Assembly (NCBI GenBank): GCA_900111695.1
Contig: FOHD01000008.1
Coordinates: 1 to 64,000 of the forward strand
DNA: 64,000 bases
Source of the DNA: Olsenella sp. KH3B4
GTDB taxonomy: Bacteria; Actinomycetota; Coriobacteriia; Coriobacteriales; Atopobiaceae
Reading direction: 5' to 3'
Positions within the stretch are counted from its first letter, which is position 1; every line of letters starts with the position of its first letter. Under the pieces are notes generated by a model. That model searched no databases, was not told where the DNA came from, and was given only the letters and a program-made list of their open reading frames with translations. This document shows positions 34,382 through 43,649 of the stretch, one piece after another. The position numbers and the translations under genes were made by a program.

Positions 34382-37258
34382 TTAGGCCTCCTCGGCAGCA
34401 AGTCGCGCCCGGTCGCGCTCAAGAATGCGGGCAAGGTAGCGGCCGGTATAGCTCTCGGGGACCTTGGCAACCTCCTCGGGCGTGCCGTACGCCACCACCG
34501 TGCCGCCGCCGTCTCCGCCCTCGGGACCAAGATCGAGCACGCGGTCGGCCATCTTGATCACGTCGAGGTTGTGCTCGATGACAAGGACGGTGTTGCCGGC
34601 GTCCACCAGGCGCTCGAGCACGTCGATGAGCTGGCGGACGTCCTCGAAGTGTAGGCCCGTCGTAGGCTCGTCGAGGATGTAGAAGGTCTTGCCCGTCTGC
34701 TGACGGTGGAGCTCCTTGGCCAGCTTCACCCGCTGAGCCTCCCCGCCGGAGAGCGTGGTGGCACTCTGACCCAGGTGGATGTAACCCAGGCCAACATCGT
34801 GCAGGGTCTGCAGCTTGTTCTTAATGCGCGGGATGTTGGTGAAGAAGGCCAGGGCCTCGTTCACCGTCATGTCCAGCACGTCCGAGATTGACTTGCCGTG
34901 GTAGGTGACCTCGAGCGTCTCTCTGTTGTAGCGCTTGCCGTGACAGACCTCGCAGGGCACATAGACGTCGGGCAGGAAGTTCATTTCGATCTTGATCTGT
35001 CCGTCGCCCTTGCACGCCTCGCAACGGCCGCCGGGCACGTTGAACGAGAAGCGACCGGGGCTGTAGCCGCGCGCACGGCTCTCGGGCGTGGAGGCGAAAA
35101 GCGCGCGCAGGTCGTCCCAGAGACCGATGTAGGTTGCGGGGTTGGAGCGCGGGGTGCGGCCGATGGGGCTCTGGTCGATGTCGATGACCTTGTCGACGAG
35201 CTCTACGCCCTCGAGCTTCTTGTACGGGCCAACCGGCCGCTTGGAGCGATGAACCGCATTGGTGAGCGCCGGTGCCAGCGTGTCGGTGACGAGTGAGCTC
35301 TTGCCCGAGCCCGAGACGCCTGTGACCACGGTGAGCGTGCCCAGCTCGACCTTGGCGGTTACGTTCTTGAGATTGTTCGCGCTGGCACCTGTGATCTTGA
35401 TCGCACCGCGTCCGGGCTTGCGACGCTCCTCCGGAAGGCGAATCTGGCGTCGCCCGGTGAGGTATGCGCCGGTAAGGGAATCGGGACTCGCCTCAATCTG
35501 CTGCGGCGTTCCGGCAGCCACCACGTGTCCGCCCAGCTCGCCCGCGCCGGGACCCATATCGATTACGTAATCCGCCGCGAGGATGGTGTCCTCGTCGTGC
35601 TCGACCACGATCACGGTGTTGCCCATGTCACGGAGGCTCTTGAGCGTTGCGATGAGGCGGTCGTTGTCGCGCTGGTGAAGGCCAATCGACGGCTCGTCCA
35701 GGATGTAGAGGACACCCATGAGACCGGCGCCGATTTGGGTGGCAAGGCGGATGCGTTGCGCTTCTCCGCCTGAGAGTGTCGCCGCGGCACGGCTGAGCGT
35801 AAGGTAGTCGAGGCCCACGTTCACCATGAAGCGCAGGCGCGCCTTGACCTCCTTCACGATGGGGCCGGCGATTGCCTGCTGGCGCTCGGGAATCTCGAGT
35901 GCCTCGAAGAACGCCAGGCAGTCACGGCACGAGAGGTCGCAGACCTCGTTGATGTTCTTGTCGCCCACCGTAACGGCCAGGATTTCGGGCTTCAGGCGCG
36001 CTCCGTGGCACGTGGGGCAGGGCACCTCGTGGATAAAGCGCTCGAGGTGCGTCTTCATGGTCTCCGAGGTGGTCTCCTGGTACTTGTCAAAGAGAATCTT
36101 GCGCACGCCGGAGTACGTGGTGAACCAGTGCGTGTTGCGGCCGTCGCGGGTGCGGTAGTCCACGCGGATCTTGGTGGTGCCCAGACCGTCAAGAAGCGCC
36201 TTCTGCACCTTCTTTGGCAAGTCCTTCCAGGGCGTTTGGTCCGAGGCGCCAAGGTGCGCGCAGACGGCGGAGAGAATCTGCGGGTAGTAGTTGGAGTGCC
36301 CGAAGATCGACCCAAAGACGCCCTCGGCAACGGAGAGCGAGGGGTCGTCGATCAGAGCCTCGGCGTCCACGACCTTGCGGAACCCTAGGCCGTCGCAGTC
36401 GGGGCAGGCGCCGTAGGGAGCGTTGAACGAGAAGTCGCGCGGCTGCAGGTCATCAATCGAGTGCCCGTGGATGGGGCAGGCCAGGGCCAGCGAGTACTGC
36501 AGCAGCTCACCGGGCATGGCCTCGGGGTCGTCACGGTCGGGCAGGAGGTAGACGCCAACCTTGCCGGCAGCCAGCTTGGTCGCCTGCTCGATGGCCTCAA
36601 CAATGCGGTTGAGCGAGTTCTCGCGAATCACGATGCGATCCACCACGACCTCGACCGTGTGCTTGAGCTTCTTCTCAAGACGGACCTCGCCGTCGAGCTC
36701 GCGCACCTCGCCGTCGATGCGCACGCGGCTAAAGCCCTCGCGGCGCAGGTCCTCGAAGAGCTTGGTGTACTCGCCCTTGCGACCGAGGACCACAGGCGCA
36801 AGCACCAGCGCGCGGCGACCCTGTCCCTGTGCCAGAACCTTGTCGGCAACCTGGTCGGTTGTCTGGCGCTCGATCACGCGACCGCACTCCGGGCAGTGGG
36901 GCACGCCCACGCGCGCAAAGAGAAGGCGCAGGTAGTCATAGATCTCGGTGACGGTGCCCACCGTGGAGCGCGGGTTTCTCGACGTTGTCTTCTGGTCGAT
37001 GGAGACCGCCGGCGAGAGGCCGTCGATAGAGTCAAGGTCGGGCTTGTCCATCTGGCCCAGGAACTGGCGAGCGTAGCTCGAGAGGCTCTCGACGTAGCGA
37101 CGTTGGCCCTCGGCGTAGATGGTGTCGAAGGCGAGGCTCGACTTGCCCGAGCCGGAAAGGCCCGTGATAACCGTGAGCTTGTCGCGCGGGATGCGCACGT
37201 CGACGTTCTGCAGGTTGTGCTCGCGGGCCCCGCGTATGACTATGGAGTTGGATGCCAT
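34382..37258 (-). CDS. uvrA: Excinuclease ABC subunit A
   Basis: The 958-residue damage sensor has two ABC ATPase halves. The first has Walker [15 protein letters not shown] near residue 35 and the zinc motif CPECGRVI; the second has [14 protein letters not shown] near residue 640 and the zinc ligands in [20 protein letters not shown] signatures ([24 protein letters not shown]) and Walker B segments ([28 protein letters not shown]) are complete. Length is normal. AGGGGAG precedes the ATG at 37258. Confidence 0.97.
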   Translation of the reverse strand: MASNSIVIRGAREHNLQNVDVRIPRDKLTVITGLSGSGKSSLAFDTIYAEGQRRYVESLSSYARQFLGQMDKPDLDSIDGLSPAVSIDQKTTSRNPRSTVGTVTEIYDYLRLLFARVGVPHCPECGRVIERQTTDQVADKVLAQGQGRRALVLAPVVLGRKGEYTKLFEDLRREGFSRVRIDGEVRELDGEVRLEKKLKHTVEVVVDRIVIRENSLNRIVEAIEQATKLAAGKVGVYLLPDRDDPEAMPGELLQYSLALACPIHGHSIDDLQPRDFSFNAPYGACPDCDGLGFRKVVDAEALIDDPSLSVAEGVFGSIFGHSNYYPQILSAVCAHLGASDQTPWKDLPKKVQKALLDGLGTTKIRVDYRTRDGRNTHWFTTYSGVRKILFDKYQETTSETMKTHLERFIHEVPCPTCHGARLKPEILAVTVGDKNINEVCDLSCRDCLAFFEALEIPERQQAIAGPIVKEVKARLRFMVNVGLDYLTLSRAAATLSGGEAQRIRLATQIGAGLMGVLYILDEPSIGLHQRDNDRLIATLKSLRDMGNTVIVVEHDEDTILAADYVIDMGPGAGELGGHVVAAGTPQQIEASPDSLTGAYLTGRRQIRLPEERRKPGRGAIKITGASANNLKNVTAKVELGTLTVVTGVSGSGKSSLVTDTLAPALTNAVHRSKRPVGPYKKLEGVELVDKVIDIDQSPIGRTPRSNPATYIGLWDDLRALFASTPESRARGYSPGRFSFNVPGGRCEACKGDGQIKIEMNFLPDVYVPCEVCHGKRYNRETLEVTYHGKSISDVLDMTVNEALAFFTNIPRIKNKLQTLHDVGLGYIHLGQSATTLSGGEAQRVKLAKELHRQQTGKTFYILDEPTTGLHFEDVRQLIDVLERLVDAGNTVLVIEHNLDVIKMADRVLDLGPEGGDGGGTVVAYGTPEEVAKVPESYTGRYLARILERDRARLAAEEA

Positions 37259-37907
37259 GTGAGGTGGCTCCCCTCGTCGTTGCTTGCGTGTCTGGTAGCT
37301 GGCTCTGCGGGCAAGCGGTAGATGCCGTTTCTCGCAGACGTTTTTTGTCAGCCTTTGAGTTTAGCTAAGCGGTGCCCCAGAGCGCAGCCGAGACCTTCTC
37401 GCACACGTTGCGGCAACAATTCGTACGATTGAGGAGGACGGACGAGAAGAGGCCCCGCCCTGCTGAATTAGTGATACCTACGCCGCAAGGAGTCCAGCAT
37501 CAAACGCTAACCGAGAGAGTGTCGAGCACAGGAACGGCAGACATTACTATCGTTGCAGGAGGTGATGAACCCCAAATACAAGCACCCGGCCAATGGGGCC
37601 AGGCGCTACGCAAGACAAACTAGCCGGGAAGCCCCCTCTGTTGCTTGCATCATTTGTCATGACGCAGGCAATCTCTTATGTCAGGAGGCACAGATGAATC
37701 AATACAGACGTAGGTATTAATGCTCATAGCCCTCCTATACCACTTTCCTCTGCACAGTTTCGGGAGAGAGCTTCAATTGGGAGAGTACCCACGCAACTTA
37801 TCGGTTGAATGTTGACACTGTGGGCGGAATGGGATCGACAGTAGCAGTTCTCCAGGCACTGATGGAAGGCACAACCCTGCACACGTTGCCAACTAGGAGG
37901 TGAGGCT
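37259..37907. other. 649-base region with no secure gene
   Basis: This gap has lower GC than neighbouring genes. Possible frames include 37372-37623 (plus, 83 codons) and 37565-37720 (plus, 51 codons), neither with family features. It may contain the uvrA promoter near 37259-37370 and that of the small membrane peptide downstream (TTGACA at 37810-37815 without a clear -10). No known RNA motif is recognised. Confidence 0.5.
37565..37720 (+). CDS. Possible 51-residue small protein
   Basis: An ATG immediately follows GCAGGAGGTG, although the spacing of two to three bases is too short to be ideal. The product is basic with a CIICHDAGNLLC segment that could bind a metal, ending MNQYRRRY. A second ATG within the frame (MNQYRRRY) has a better-placed AGGAGG. 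No homology is recognised, so this is a candidate only. Confidence 0.25.
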   Translation: MNPKYKHPANGARRYARQTSREAPSVACIICHDAGNLLCQEAQMNQYRRRY

Positions 37908-38015
37908 ATGAAATACGCAGGCCTGGGTGCGCCTGAGCCACTGATTATTGCGTGCGTTGCCATAGTGGTTGTGGCTCTCCTGCTTGTCGTACGTTCAATC
38001 ACCAAGAAGCGATAG
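37908..38015 (+). CDS. 35-residue single-helix membrane peptide
   Basis: An ATG at 37908 is preceded by TAGGAGGTGAGGCT, a strong ribosome site. The product has a short polar N-terminus (MKYAGLGAPEP), one hydrophobic helix (residues 12-28) and a basic end (RSITKKR), giving an N-out, C-in topology. A strong terminator begins 42 bases after the stop. Good ribosome site, membrane helix and terminator together support a real gene. It could be a small regulator, a type I toxin-like peptide or a transporter subunit; no family was recognised. Confidence 0.6.
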   Translation: MKYAGLGAPEPLIIACVAIVVVALLLVVRSITKKR

Positions 38016-38057
38016 GTTAGTACCCAAGAAGGACGTAACTTGCCATTTTCCCCAAAG

Positions 38058-38096
38058 AAGGTGGCCCGCCCCGTAATAATCAGGGCGGGCCACCTT
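38058..38096. terminator. Bidirectional terminator between the small peptide and the GtrA-like gene
   Basis: AAGGTGGCCCGCCC (38058-38071) and its perfect complement (38083-38096) form a 14-base stem with an 11-base loop. T-rich sequence lies on the minus-strand side. It separates the converging transcripts. Confidence 0.85.
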
Positions 38097-38133
38097 GATA
38101 AGCCGTCGTAACGCCGCGACACTACGGAATCCG

Positions 38134-38664
38134 CTACGCCTCCTTGGCCTCGGCCTTCTTGTCCTTGGAGTCCGGCATGATCCAGAACTTGAGCAACGGG
38201 AAACTCACGACGACGGCTGCCAGCGTGTTCACAAAGGAGGCCACGGTGCCGGAGAGGCCCGCATCCCAGCCAAAGGTGCCCTGGCAGAAAGCCGTCACAT
38301 AGCTCGGGAGGATGAGGTTGACCACCACGATGAGCACGGCAAGAAGCGCGTACTTCCAGGCCGCATCCTTGAAGGAGGTGTCGGAGTCGAACACCAGGAA
38401 CATCTGCACGAAGAAGTTCACAACCTGCGCCAGCACCTCGGCGATGAGGAACGTGACAAAACCGCCCAGGTAGTTGGAACCGGGGGTGGTGTAGTCAAAC
38501 AGCAGGAACTTGAACGGGCTGTTTAGCTGCATCGCATTGATGAAAATCGCGGTACCCACCCACGTGCACACAAAGCGCGTGATGGTGGAGATGTTCGACA
38601 GAACGCTGAACTTGATGAACTGCCAGAGCGTCTTGTGCTCCTCGGTCCAGGTCTTGAAGCTCAT
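38134..38664 (-). CDS. GtrA-like four-helix membrane protein
   Basis: The 176-residue protein has four predicted membrane helices (about residues 15-40, 65-95, 105-125 and 140-160) and the GtrA-like opening LWQFIKFSVLSNISTITRF. GtrA proteins are linked to flipping of lipid-linked sugars and to cell-wall glycosylation. AAGGGGC precedes the ATG at 38664. It follows the GH3 gene by 95 bases and may be in one unit with it. The substrate is unknown. Confidence 0.75.
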   Translation of the reverse strand: MSFKTWTEEHKTLWQFIKFSVLSNISTITRFVCTWVGTAIFINAMQLNSPFKFLLFDYTTPGSNYLGGFVTFLIAEVLAQVVNFFVQMFLVFDSDTSFKDAAWKYALLAVLIVVVNLILPSYVTAFCQGTFGWDAGLSGTVASFVNTLAAVVVSFPLLKFWIMPDSKDKKAEAKEA

Positions 38665-38759
38665 CTACTTGCCCCTTCCTTCCCGGCCACCCGGCCGATC
38701 AACCTACTTCCACACACGGCCGCACCAACCCACCCGGCAGCGCAGCCACTTCGCGAGAA

Positions 38760-41252
38760 CTACTTGCCCGCAGTGTTAAGCGCACTCGTGGTACGCACAT
38801 TGCCAACGAGGTTTGCAACAAAGGCAAGAAGAATCGGCACGAGGAACCAGAGGAACCACACCAGGATGAAGCCCTCACCAGTCGCGAGCTTGACGAGCAG
38901 TGCCGGCACGATGCCCGCAAGGCCCCACCACCTGATCTCGCGCACGATGGCGTCGACCATGCCCACCGAGACCATGCCATTGGTCATCTTGGCAAGCGCG
39001 CGCAGCGGCATGTTCCAGATGAACAGCACGTTGAGGTTGGGCTTGCCCGAGGCGTCCGCGGCGCGCTTCATGGCAGCCAGCACCAGCCACACAATCCAGA
39101 AGATGGGTGAACGGCCGTGATTGAGGTCGCAGAAGCACATGTTGCGGTCGATGCGGACCTTGGGGCTGGGGATGGGGTGCCCGAGAAGTGCCGCAAAGTG
39201 AGCATCGTCCACAGTCTGGACCCTACCCGTCTCGTAGGGCGAAACGTCCACGTTGGCATAGGGGTTGGCCGCATTGGTGCCCGCGACCTCGACAGTCCCC
39301 ACAAGCCGAATGTCCTCGCTGGAGGCACCGACGCGCAGTTCGTAGGTGCCAGCCTCGACCTCCCAAGCGCCGGTAGCCACGTTAAAGTAGCGGAACGCCT
39401 TGTCGTCCAGGGCAATGCTCACCTGCTTGCCCTCGTGCGGCGCAAGGTCTACGCGCGCAAAGCCCTTGAGCTCCTGGGCGGCGCGGAACACGTCGTGGTT
39501 GGGCTTCGCCACGTAGAGCTGGCAGACCTCGGTGCCCGCACGGTCACCGTCGTTGGTAAGCGTGAAGGTCACGCCTTCGGACGTCGCCGCAAGATCGCTG
39601 TACGAGAAGCTCGTGTACGAGAGGCCATAGCCAAACGGGTATGCCACCTCGACGCCCGCCGTCTGGTAGTAGCGGTAGCCCACGTAGATGCCCTCGCGGT
39701 ACTCGGCGCTCATGCCCTGCGCCGGGAAGCGGTCGGCCGTGGGCGTGTCGGCAAGACGCTTGGGCCAGGTCTCCGTGAGCTTGCCGGAGGGGTTCGCCCG
39801 CCCGCACACCAAATCGAGCGCCGCACCAGCACCTGCCTGACCGCCAAGCGCGAGGTAGAGCACCGCGCGCGCGTCTGTCACCCAGTCCGTCTCGACGGAA
39901 GAGCCAGCCGAGAGGAGCACAACCACGTTGGGGTTCACCTGCGCGATGGCGTGCAGGAGCTCAACCTGGTTGTCGTTCAGGCGCATGTCGCGACGATCCG
40001 CGCCCTCGGATTCCGCGATCTCGTCCAGCGCCAGGCACGCAATCACGACATCGGCGTGCTTTGCCAGGTCGATGGCCGCGTCACGCTTGGCGGCATCCTC
40101 GCCGCCGTGACGGAGGAAGCCCTGCTCGTACCCAACAAGGGTGAGGCCGCTCTCCCCCACTAGGTCGAGCACGTTGTCTACCTGCGTGGAGTTGACCGCG
40201 GAGGAGCCGGCGCCCTGGTAGCGCGGCTCGCGGGCAAAGTCGCCCACGAGGGCAACCTTGGTTCCCGCGGCAAGCGGAAGCAGCGCGCCCTCGTTCTTGA
40301 GAAGCACGGCGCCCTCGGCGGCCGCCTGGCGCGCAAGCGCGTGGTGGCCGACCTTGTCAAACTCGCCCGTGGCGCTCTCCACAGCAGGATGCGTGGAGAG
40401 GACCAGCTCAAGCGCATCGTCCACGCAGCCGTCCAGCACGTCTTCGGAGAGGCGACCGGAGTGCACGGCGGCCACGAGCTGACGCACGGAGTCCATGCCA
40501 GGCGCGGGCATCTCGAAGGTGGAGCCTGCCGCCACGCCCTCAACGTGATCGTTCGAGCCGCCCCAGTCCGTCACCACAGCACCGTCGAAGCCCCACTCAT
40601 CGCGCAGGATATCGCGAAGCAGGTGGCGGTTCTCGTTGGCATAGGTGCCGTTGATCAGGTTGTAGGAGCTCATGATCGACTTGGGGTGGACCTCGCGAAC
40701 CACGATCTCGAAGGCGGTGAGGTAGTTCTCGCGCAGGGTGCGCTCGTCAAGCACCGAGTTCGACGCCTGCCGGCGGGTCTCCTGGCTGTTGGCCGCAAAG
40801 TGCTTGGGACACGCGGCGACGCCCTTGGACTGGATGCCACGCACGTAGGAGGCAGCCATCTTGCCAGCAAGGTAGGGATCCTCGGAGAAGTACTCGAAGT
40901 TGCGTCCACAGAGCGGCGAGCGCTTCATGCACAGGCCCGGACCCAGGAGCGTGCCCACGCCCTGGGCCGCGGCCTCCTCGCCAAGCGCCTCGCCGATCTT
41001 CTCGCCCAGCGCCTCGTCCCAGGTGTTTGCCACCGTGACCGCCGTGGGGAAGCAGGTGGCGGGCTCGGAGCCCGCGATTCCCAGGTGATCGGCAGCACCA
41101 AGCTGGTGACGCAGCCCGTTGGGGCCATCGGAGAACTCCATCTCGGGAATGCCGAGGCGCTCCGAGCCCCAGCTCCCAAAGGTCGTGGCCCCCTGGAGAA
41201 GCGCGCACTTCTCCTCCAGCGTCATCTTCCCGATAATGTCCGCGTGCTTCAT
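38760..41252 (-). CDS. GH3 family beta-glycosidase with C-terminal membrane tail
   Basis: The 830-residue protein contains a GH3 N-terminal barrel (KMTLEEKCALLQG, FSDGPNGLR, GRNFEYFSEDP), the catalytic aspartate at residue 229 (AVVTDWGGSNDH), the C-terminal sandwich (GEFDKVGHHALARQAAAEGA, VVIACLALDEIAESEGADR) and a fibronectin III-like domain (LYVAKPNHDVFR). About 130 further residues include hydrophobic segments near 730-745 and 790-815, which are not part of a typical cytosolic GH3. No signal peptide is visible, so orientation is uncertain. AAGGGAG precedes the ATG. Beta-glucosidase or beta-xylosidase activity is possible. Confidence 0.88.
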   Translation of the reverse strand: MKHADIIGKMTLEEKCALLQGATTFGSWGSERLGIPEMEFSDGPNGLRHQLGAADHLGIAGSEPATCFPTAVTVANTWDEALGEKIGEALGEEAAAQGVGTLLGPGLCMKRSPLCGRNFEYFSEDPYLAGKMAASYVRGIQSKGVAACPKHFAANSQETRRQASNSVLDERTLRENYLTAFEIVVREVHPKSIMSSYNLINGTYANENRHLLRDILRDEWGFDGAVVTDWGGSNDHVEGVAAGSTFEMPAPGMDSVRQLVAAVHSGRLSEDVLDGCVDDALELVLSTHPAVESATGEFDKVGHHALARQAAAEGAVLLKNEGALLPLAAGTKVALVGDFAREPRYQGAGSSAVNSTQVDNVLDLVGESGLTLVGYEQGFLRHGGEDAAKRDAAIDLAKHADVVIACLALDEIAESEGADRRDMRLNDNQVELLHAIAQVNPNVVVLLSAGSSVETDWVTDARAVLYLALGGQAGAGAALDLVCGRANPSGKLTETWPKRLADTPTADRFPAQGMSAEYREGIYVGYRYYQTAGVEVAYPFGYGLSYTSFSYSDLAATSEGVTFTLTNDGDRAGTEVCQLYVAKPNHDVFRAAQELKGFARVDLAPHEGKQVSIALDDKAFRYFNVATGAWEVEAGTYELRVGASSEDIRLVGTVEVAGTNAANPYANVDVSPYETGRVQTVDDAHFAALLGHPIPSPKVRIDRNMCFCDLNHGRSPIFWIVWLVLAAMKRAADASGKPNLNVLFIWNMPLRALAKMTNGMVSVGMVDAIVREIRWWGLAGIVPALLVKLATGEGFILVWFLWFLVPILLAFVANLVGNVRTTSALNTAGK

Positions 41253-41613
41253 CGAACCCGCTCCCTTGCTTGCCTGGCGCATGCGTGCGCCCCTTGTCTT
41301 CCACAACTCTATTTCCTCGCCCGACTCGCGAGGGAAACGTGGCACATTCGGTCAACCAGCTGCCACGAATGGCCCGTCTGGACGCTCGGCGTTCCCGGGC
41401 CAGACCCCGCGCGCGGCGAGGAGAACCTCCTCCATGCGTAACAGTAGGTCGTGCGGTCGCAGCGGCACGACCGGGGGCGTAACCCGTCAAAACTGGGTCG
41501 CGGACTGCAACGACACCGCGCAGGCGTACGACCGCTCGAAGGAAACGATTGGGAGGTGCCGCCCACGCATGCCTTCCTTCACGTACCATATTCACCGGGG
41601 ATAGGGGGGACAC
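41253..41613. other. Divergent intergenic region between GH3 and the LytTR regulator
   Basis: These 361 bases must hold promoters for both divergent units. GGTCGTGC (41447-41454) and GCACGACC (41465-41472) form a perfect eight-base inverted repeat that could be an operator. CATATT (41587-41592) is a candidate -10 for the regulator gene. No gene is apparent. Confidence 0.5.
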
Positions 41614-42324
41614 ATGTATCGCATACTCATGGTCGAGGACGACGAGCGCGAGGCCGAGACGCTCCGTCACAGTCTTGAGCGCTACGCACGCGAGAACAAC
41701 TTGGAGTTCCAGGTAAGCTGGGAGAAGTCCGCCTTGGGCGCCACGTCGGGCGACGCCAAGTTCGACCTCATCTTCATGGACATTGGGCTTCCCGGCATCA
41801 ACGGCATGGAGGCGGCCACGCTCATCCGCACCTACGACTCCGAGACGCCCATCATCTTTGTGACCAACCTCGCGCAGTATGCAGTGCGCGGCTACGAGGT
41901 GGACGCCCTCGACTTTGTGGTGAAGCCCGTCTCGTACTTCAACTTCCGGATGCGCATGGACAAGGCGATGCGCATCCTCAAGAGGAACTCCGGCATGAAC
42001 GTGGTCGTGACGTCCCACGACGGACTGCGCGTAATCCCGGCGGCAGAGCTGGTGGCCGTCGAGGTCTCCAACCACAGCCTTGTCTACCACCTCGCCGACG
42101 GGCAAACGTACGTGGTGCGCGGAAGCCTCTCGAAGACCGAGGAGGAGCTCTCGCAGGCACCCTTCGTGCGGATCTCGAACAGTTGCCTGCTCAACATGGC
42201 GTTCGTGCGCACCGTTACCGGCTCGGAGGTGCGCACCACCACGGGCGAGACGTACTTCTTCAGCCGCTCCAAGCGCCGGGCTGCCGTCGACGAGATAGCC
42301 AAGTACCTGGGCGGATCCATCTGA
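41614..42324 (+). CDS. LytTR-family response regulator
   Basis: The 236-residue protein has a receiver domain (acid pair in VEDDE at residues 8-10, phospho-acceptor Asp56 in FMDIGLPG, conserved Lys104 in VVKPVS) and a C-terminal LytTR DNA-binding domain (about 130-235; VEVSNHSLVYHL, RISNSCLLNMAFV). Such regulators act on virulence, bacteriocin, competence or envelope genes, often through quorum peptides. Its stop overlaps the first kinase start by one base. GATAGGGGGGA lies before the ATG. Confidence 0.93.
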   Translation: MYRILMVEDDEREAETLRHSLERYARENNLEFQVSWEKSALGATSGDAKFDLIFMDIGLPGINGMEAATLIRTYDSETPIIFVTNLAQYAVRGYEVDALDFVVKPVSYFNFRMRMDKAMRILKRNSGMNVVVTSHDGLRVIPAAELVAVEVSNHSLVYHLADGQTYVVRGSLSKTEEELSQAPFVRISNSCLLNMAFVRTVTGSEVRTTTGETYFFSRSKRRAAVDEIAKYLGGSI

Positions 42325-43649
42325 TGGACGTCATCCTTGCGGCAAGCTCGCTCGAGACGGTCGCACAGATTGCGGTGGCCATGCTCCTGTTTGCCTGGTC
42401 GCTCCACAGAAGGCCGCGCTTCTGGGCGCGCCTCGCTGGCCTTGCCGTAGCGGCAGCCGCCCTCACACTTGTGGGCGTCGGGGTTGCGGGCGCAACAGGC
42501 ATCTCCACGAGCGCAGGCCCCTCGCGCGTGCTGGCAGAGTTCGCGCTCTTCTCGCTTCTGCTCGTGGTGTCCGTGCCGGTGCTTCTCGCCCTCTTCGACA
42601 CGTCGGTGTGGGTGGCACTCTTCTTTGCCACCACGGGATACACCCTGCAGAACCTGGCAAGCGGAGCCGAAGGGTTTCTCGTCTTTCTTCTGGGGCCGCG
42701 GCCCCTCCCCCTCCAACTGGCAGAGACCGCCGCCGTCACCGCCATCGTCTACCTTCTGGGGTACGTTGCCTTCGCTCTGCCGGTGAGACGCCACCGCCTG
42801 ACCGATGTCGAGGACCGCACCATGCTGGTGGTCGTGGCGGCGGTGATTCTCGTGGTCATTGCCTTCGACCTGGTGAACAAGACGCTTCCCGGGCTGAGCG
42901 CGAGCGCAAATGACGTGGTGCTCCTGCGCGTGATCCACGGCATCTCCTGCGTGTTCATGCTCACCGTTGAGTTCGAGCTTCTCTACACGAGGAGCCTGCG
43001 CACGAACGTCGCCGCCATGGAGCGCGCCCGCGCCGATGACGCCAAGGGGCTGGCGGCCTCGCGCATGAACGCACAGGCCATCAACGTGCGCATGCACGAC
43101 ATCCGCCACCAGCTGCGCGACCTCGAGGCCTTGGGCTTTGTGGGAACCGAGGCGCTCGTCGAGCTGGAGCGTCAGCTCGACGTCTACGATGCCGCCGTGA
43201 AGACCGGAAACGTCGCCCTGGATACCGTGCTTACCGAGAAGGGCCTGGCATGCGAGCGAGAGGGCATCTCGCTGGGCTGCGTGGCCGATGGTGACGTGCT
43301 CTCGTTCATGGCGCCCGCCGATATCTACTCGCTTTTTGGAGACGCCGTCGACAACGCGATCGAGGCCGTCGAGAAGCTCGACGAGCCCGAGAAGCGCGTA
43401 ATCGACCTGACGGTGAGAAGCACCGGAGGCATGGTAAGCGCGCACGTCGAGAACTACTTCCGCGGGGACGTGAGGCTCTCGAACGGCCTGCCGCTGCGTC
43501 AGGCGTCCCAAGACGCCCGCGGCTATGGAGCTCGTCACATGCGCGCCGTGGCGGAGCGCTACGGCGGCTCGATCACCACCAGCACCGATGGCGACCTTTT
43601 CCGTCTCGACGTGCTCATACCGCTTCCCGAAAAGGAGGTGCAACAGTGA
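42324..43649 (+). CDS. GHKL sensor histidine kinase (AgrC/LytS-like), active partner
   Basis: The 441-residue protein has about six membrane helices (residues 10-215) and a cytoplasmic kinase. The histidine box reads RMHDIRHQLRDL, with His258 and His262. The N box is SLFGDAVDNAIEAVEKL and the G box is GYGARHMRAVAERYGGS. It presumably senses a signal and phosphorylates Asp56 of the LytTR regulator. The one-base overlap with the regulator and GTGA overlap with the second kinase indicate coupled translation. Confidence 0.9.
   Translation: MDVILAASSLETVAQIAVAMLLFAWSLHRRPRFWARLAGLAVAAAALTLVGVGVAGATGISTSAGPSRVLAEFALFSLLLVVSVPVLLALFDTSVWVALFFATTGYTLQNLASGAEGFLVFLLGPRPLPLQLAETAAVTAIVYLLGYVAFALPVRRHRLTDVEDRTMLVVVAAVILVVIAFDLVNKTLPGLSASANDVVLLRVIHGISCVFMLTVEFELLYTRSLRTNVAAMERARADDAKGLAASRMNAQAINVRMHDIRHQLRDLEALGFVGTEALVELERQLDVYDAAVKTGNVALDTVLTEKGLACEREGISLGCVADGDVLSFMAPADIYSLFGDAVDNAIEAVEKLDEPEKRVIDLTVRSTGGMVSAHVENYFRGDVRLSNGLPLRQASQDARGYGARHMRAVAERYGGSITTSTDGDLFRLDVLIPLPEKEVQQ

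Noticed and set aside
37372..37623. An 83-codon plus frame in the uvrA-GtrA gap
   Set aside because: No ribosome site, no domain, and it overlaps the better-placed short frame at 37565.
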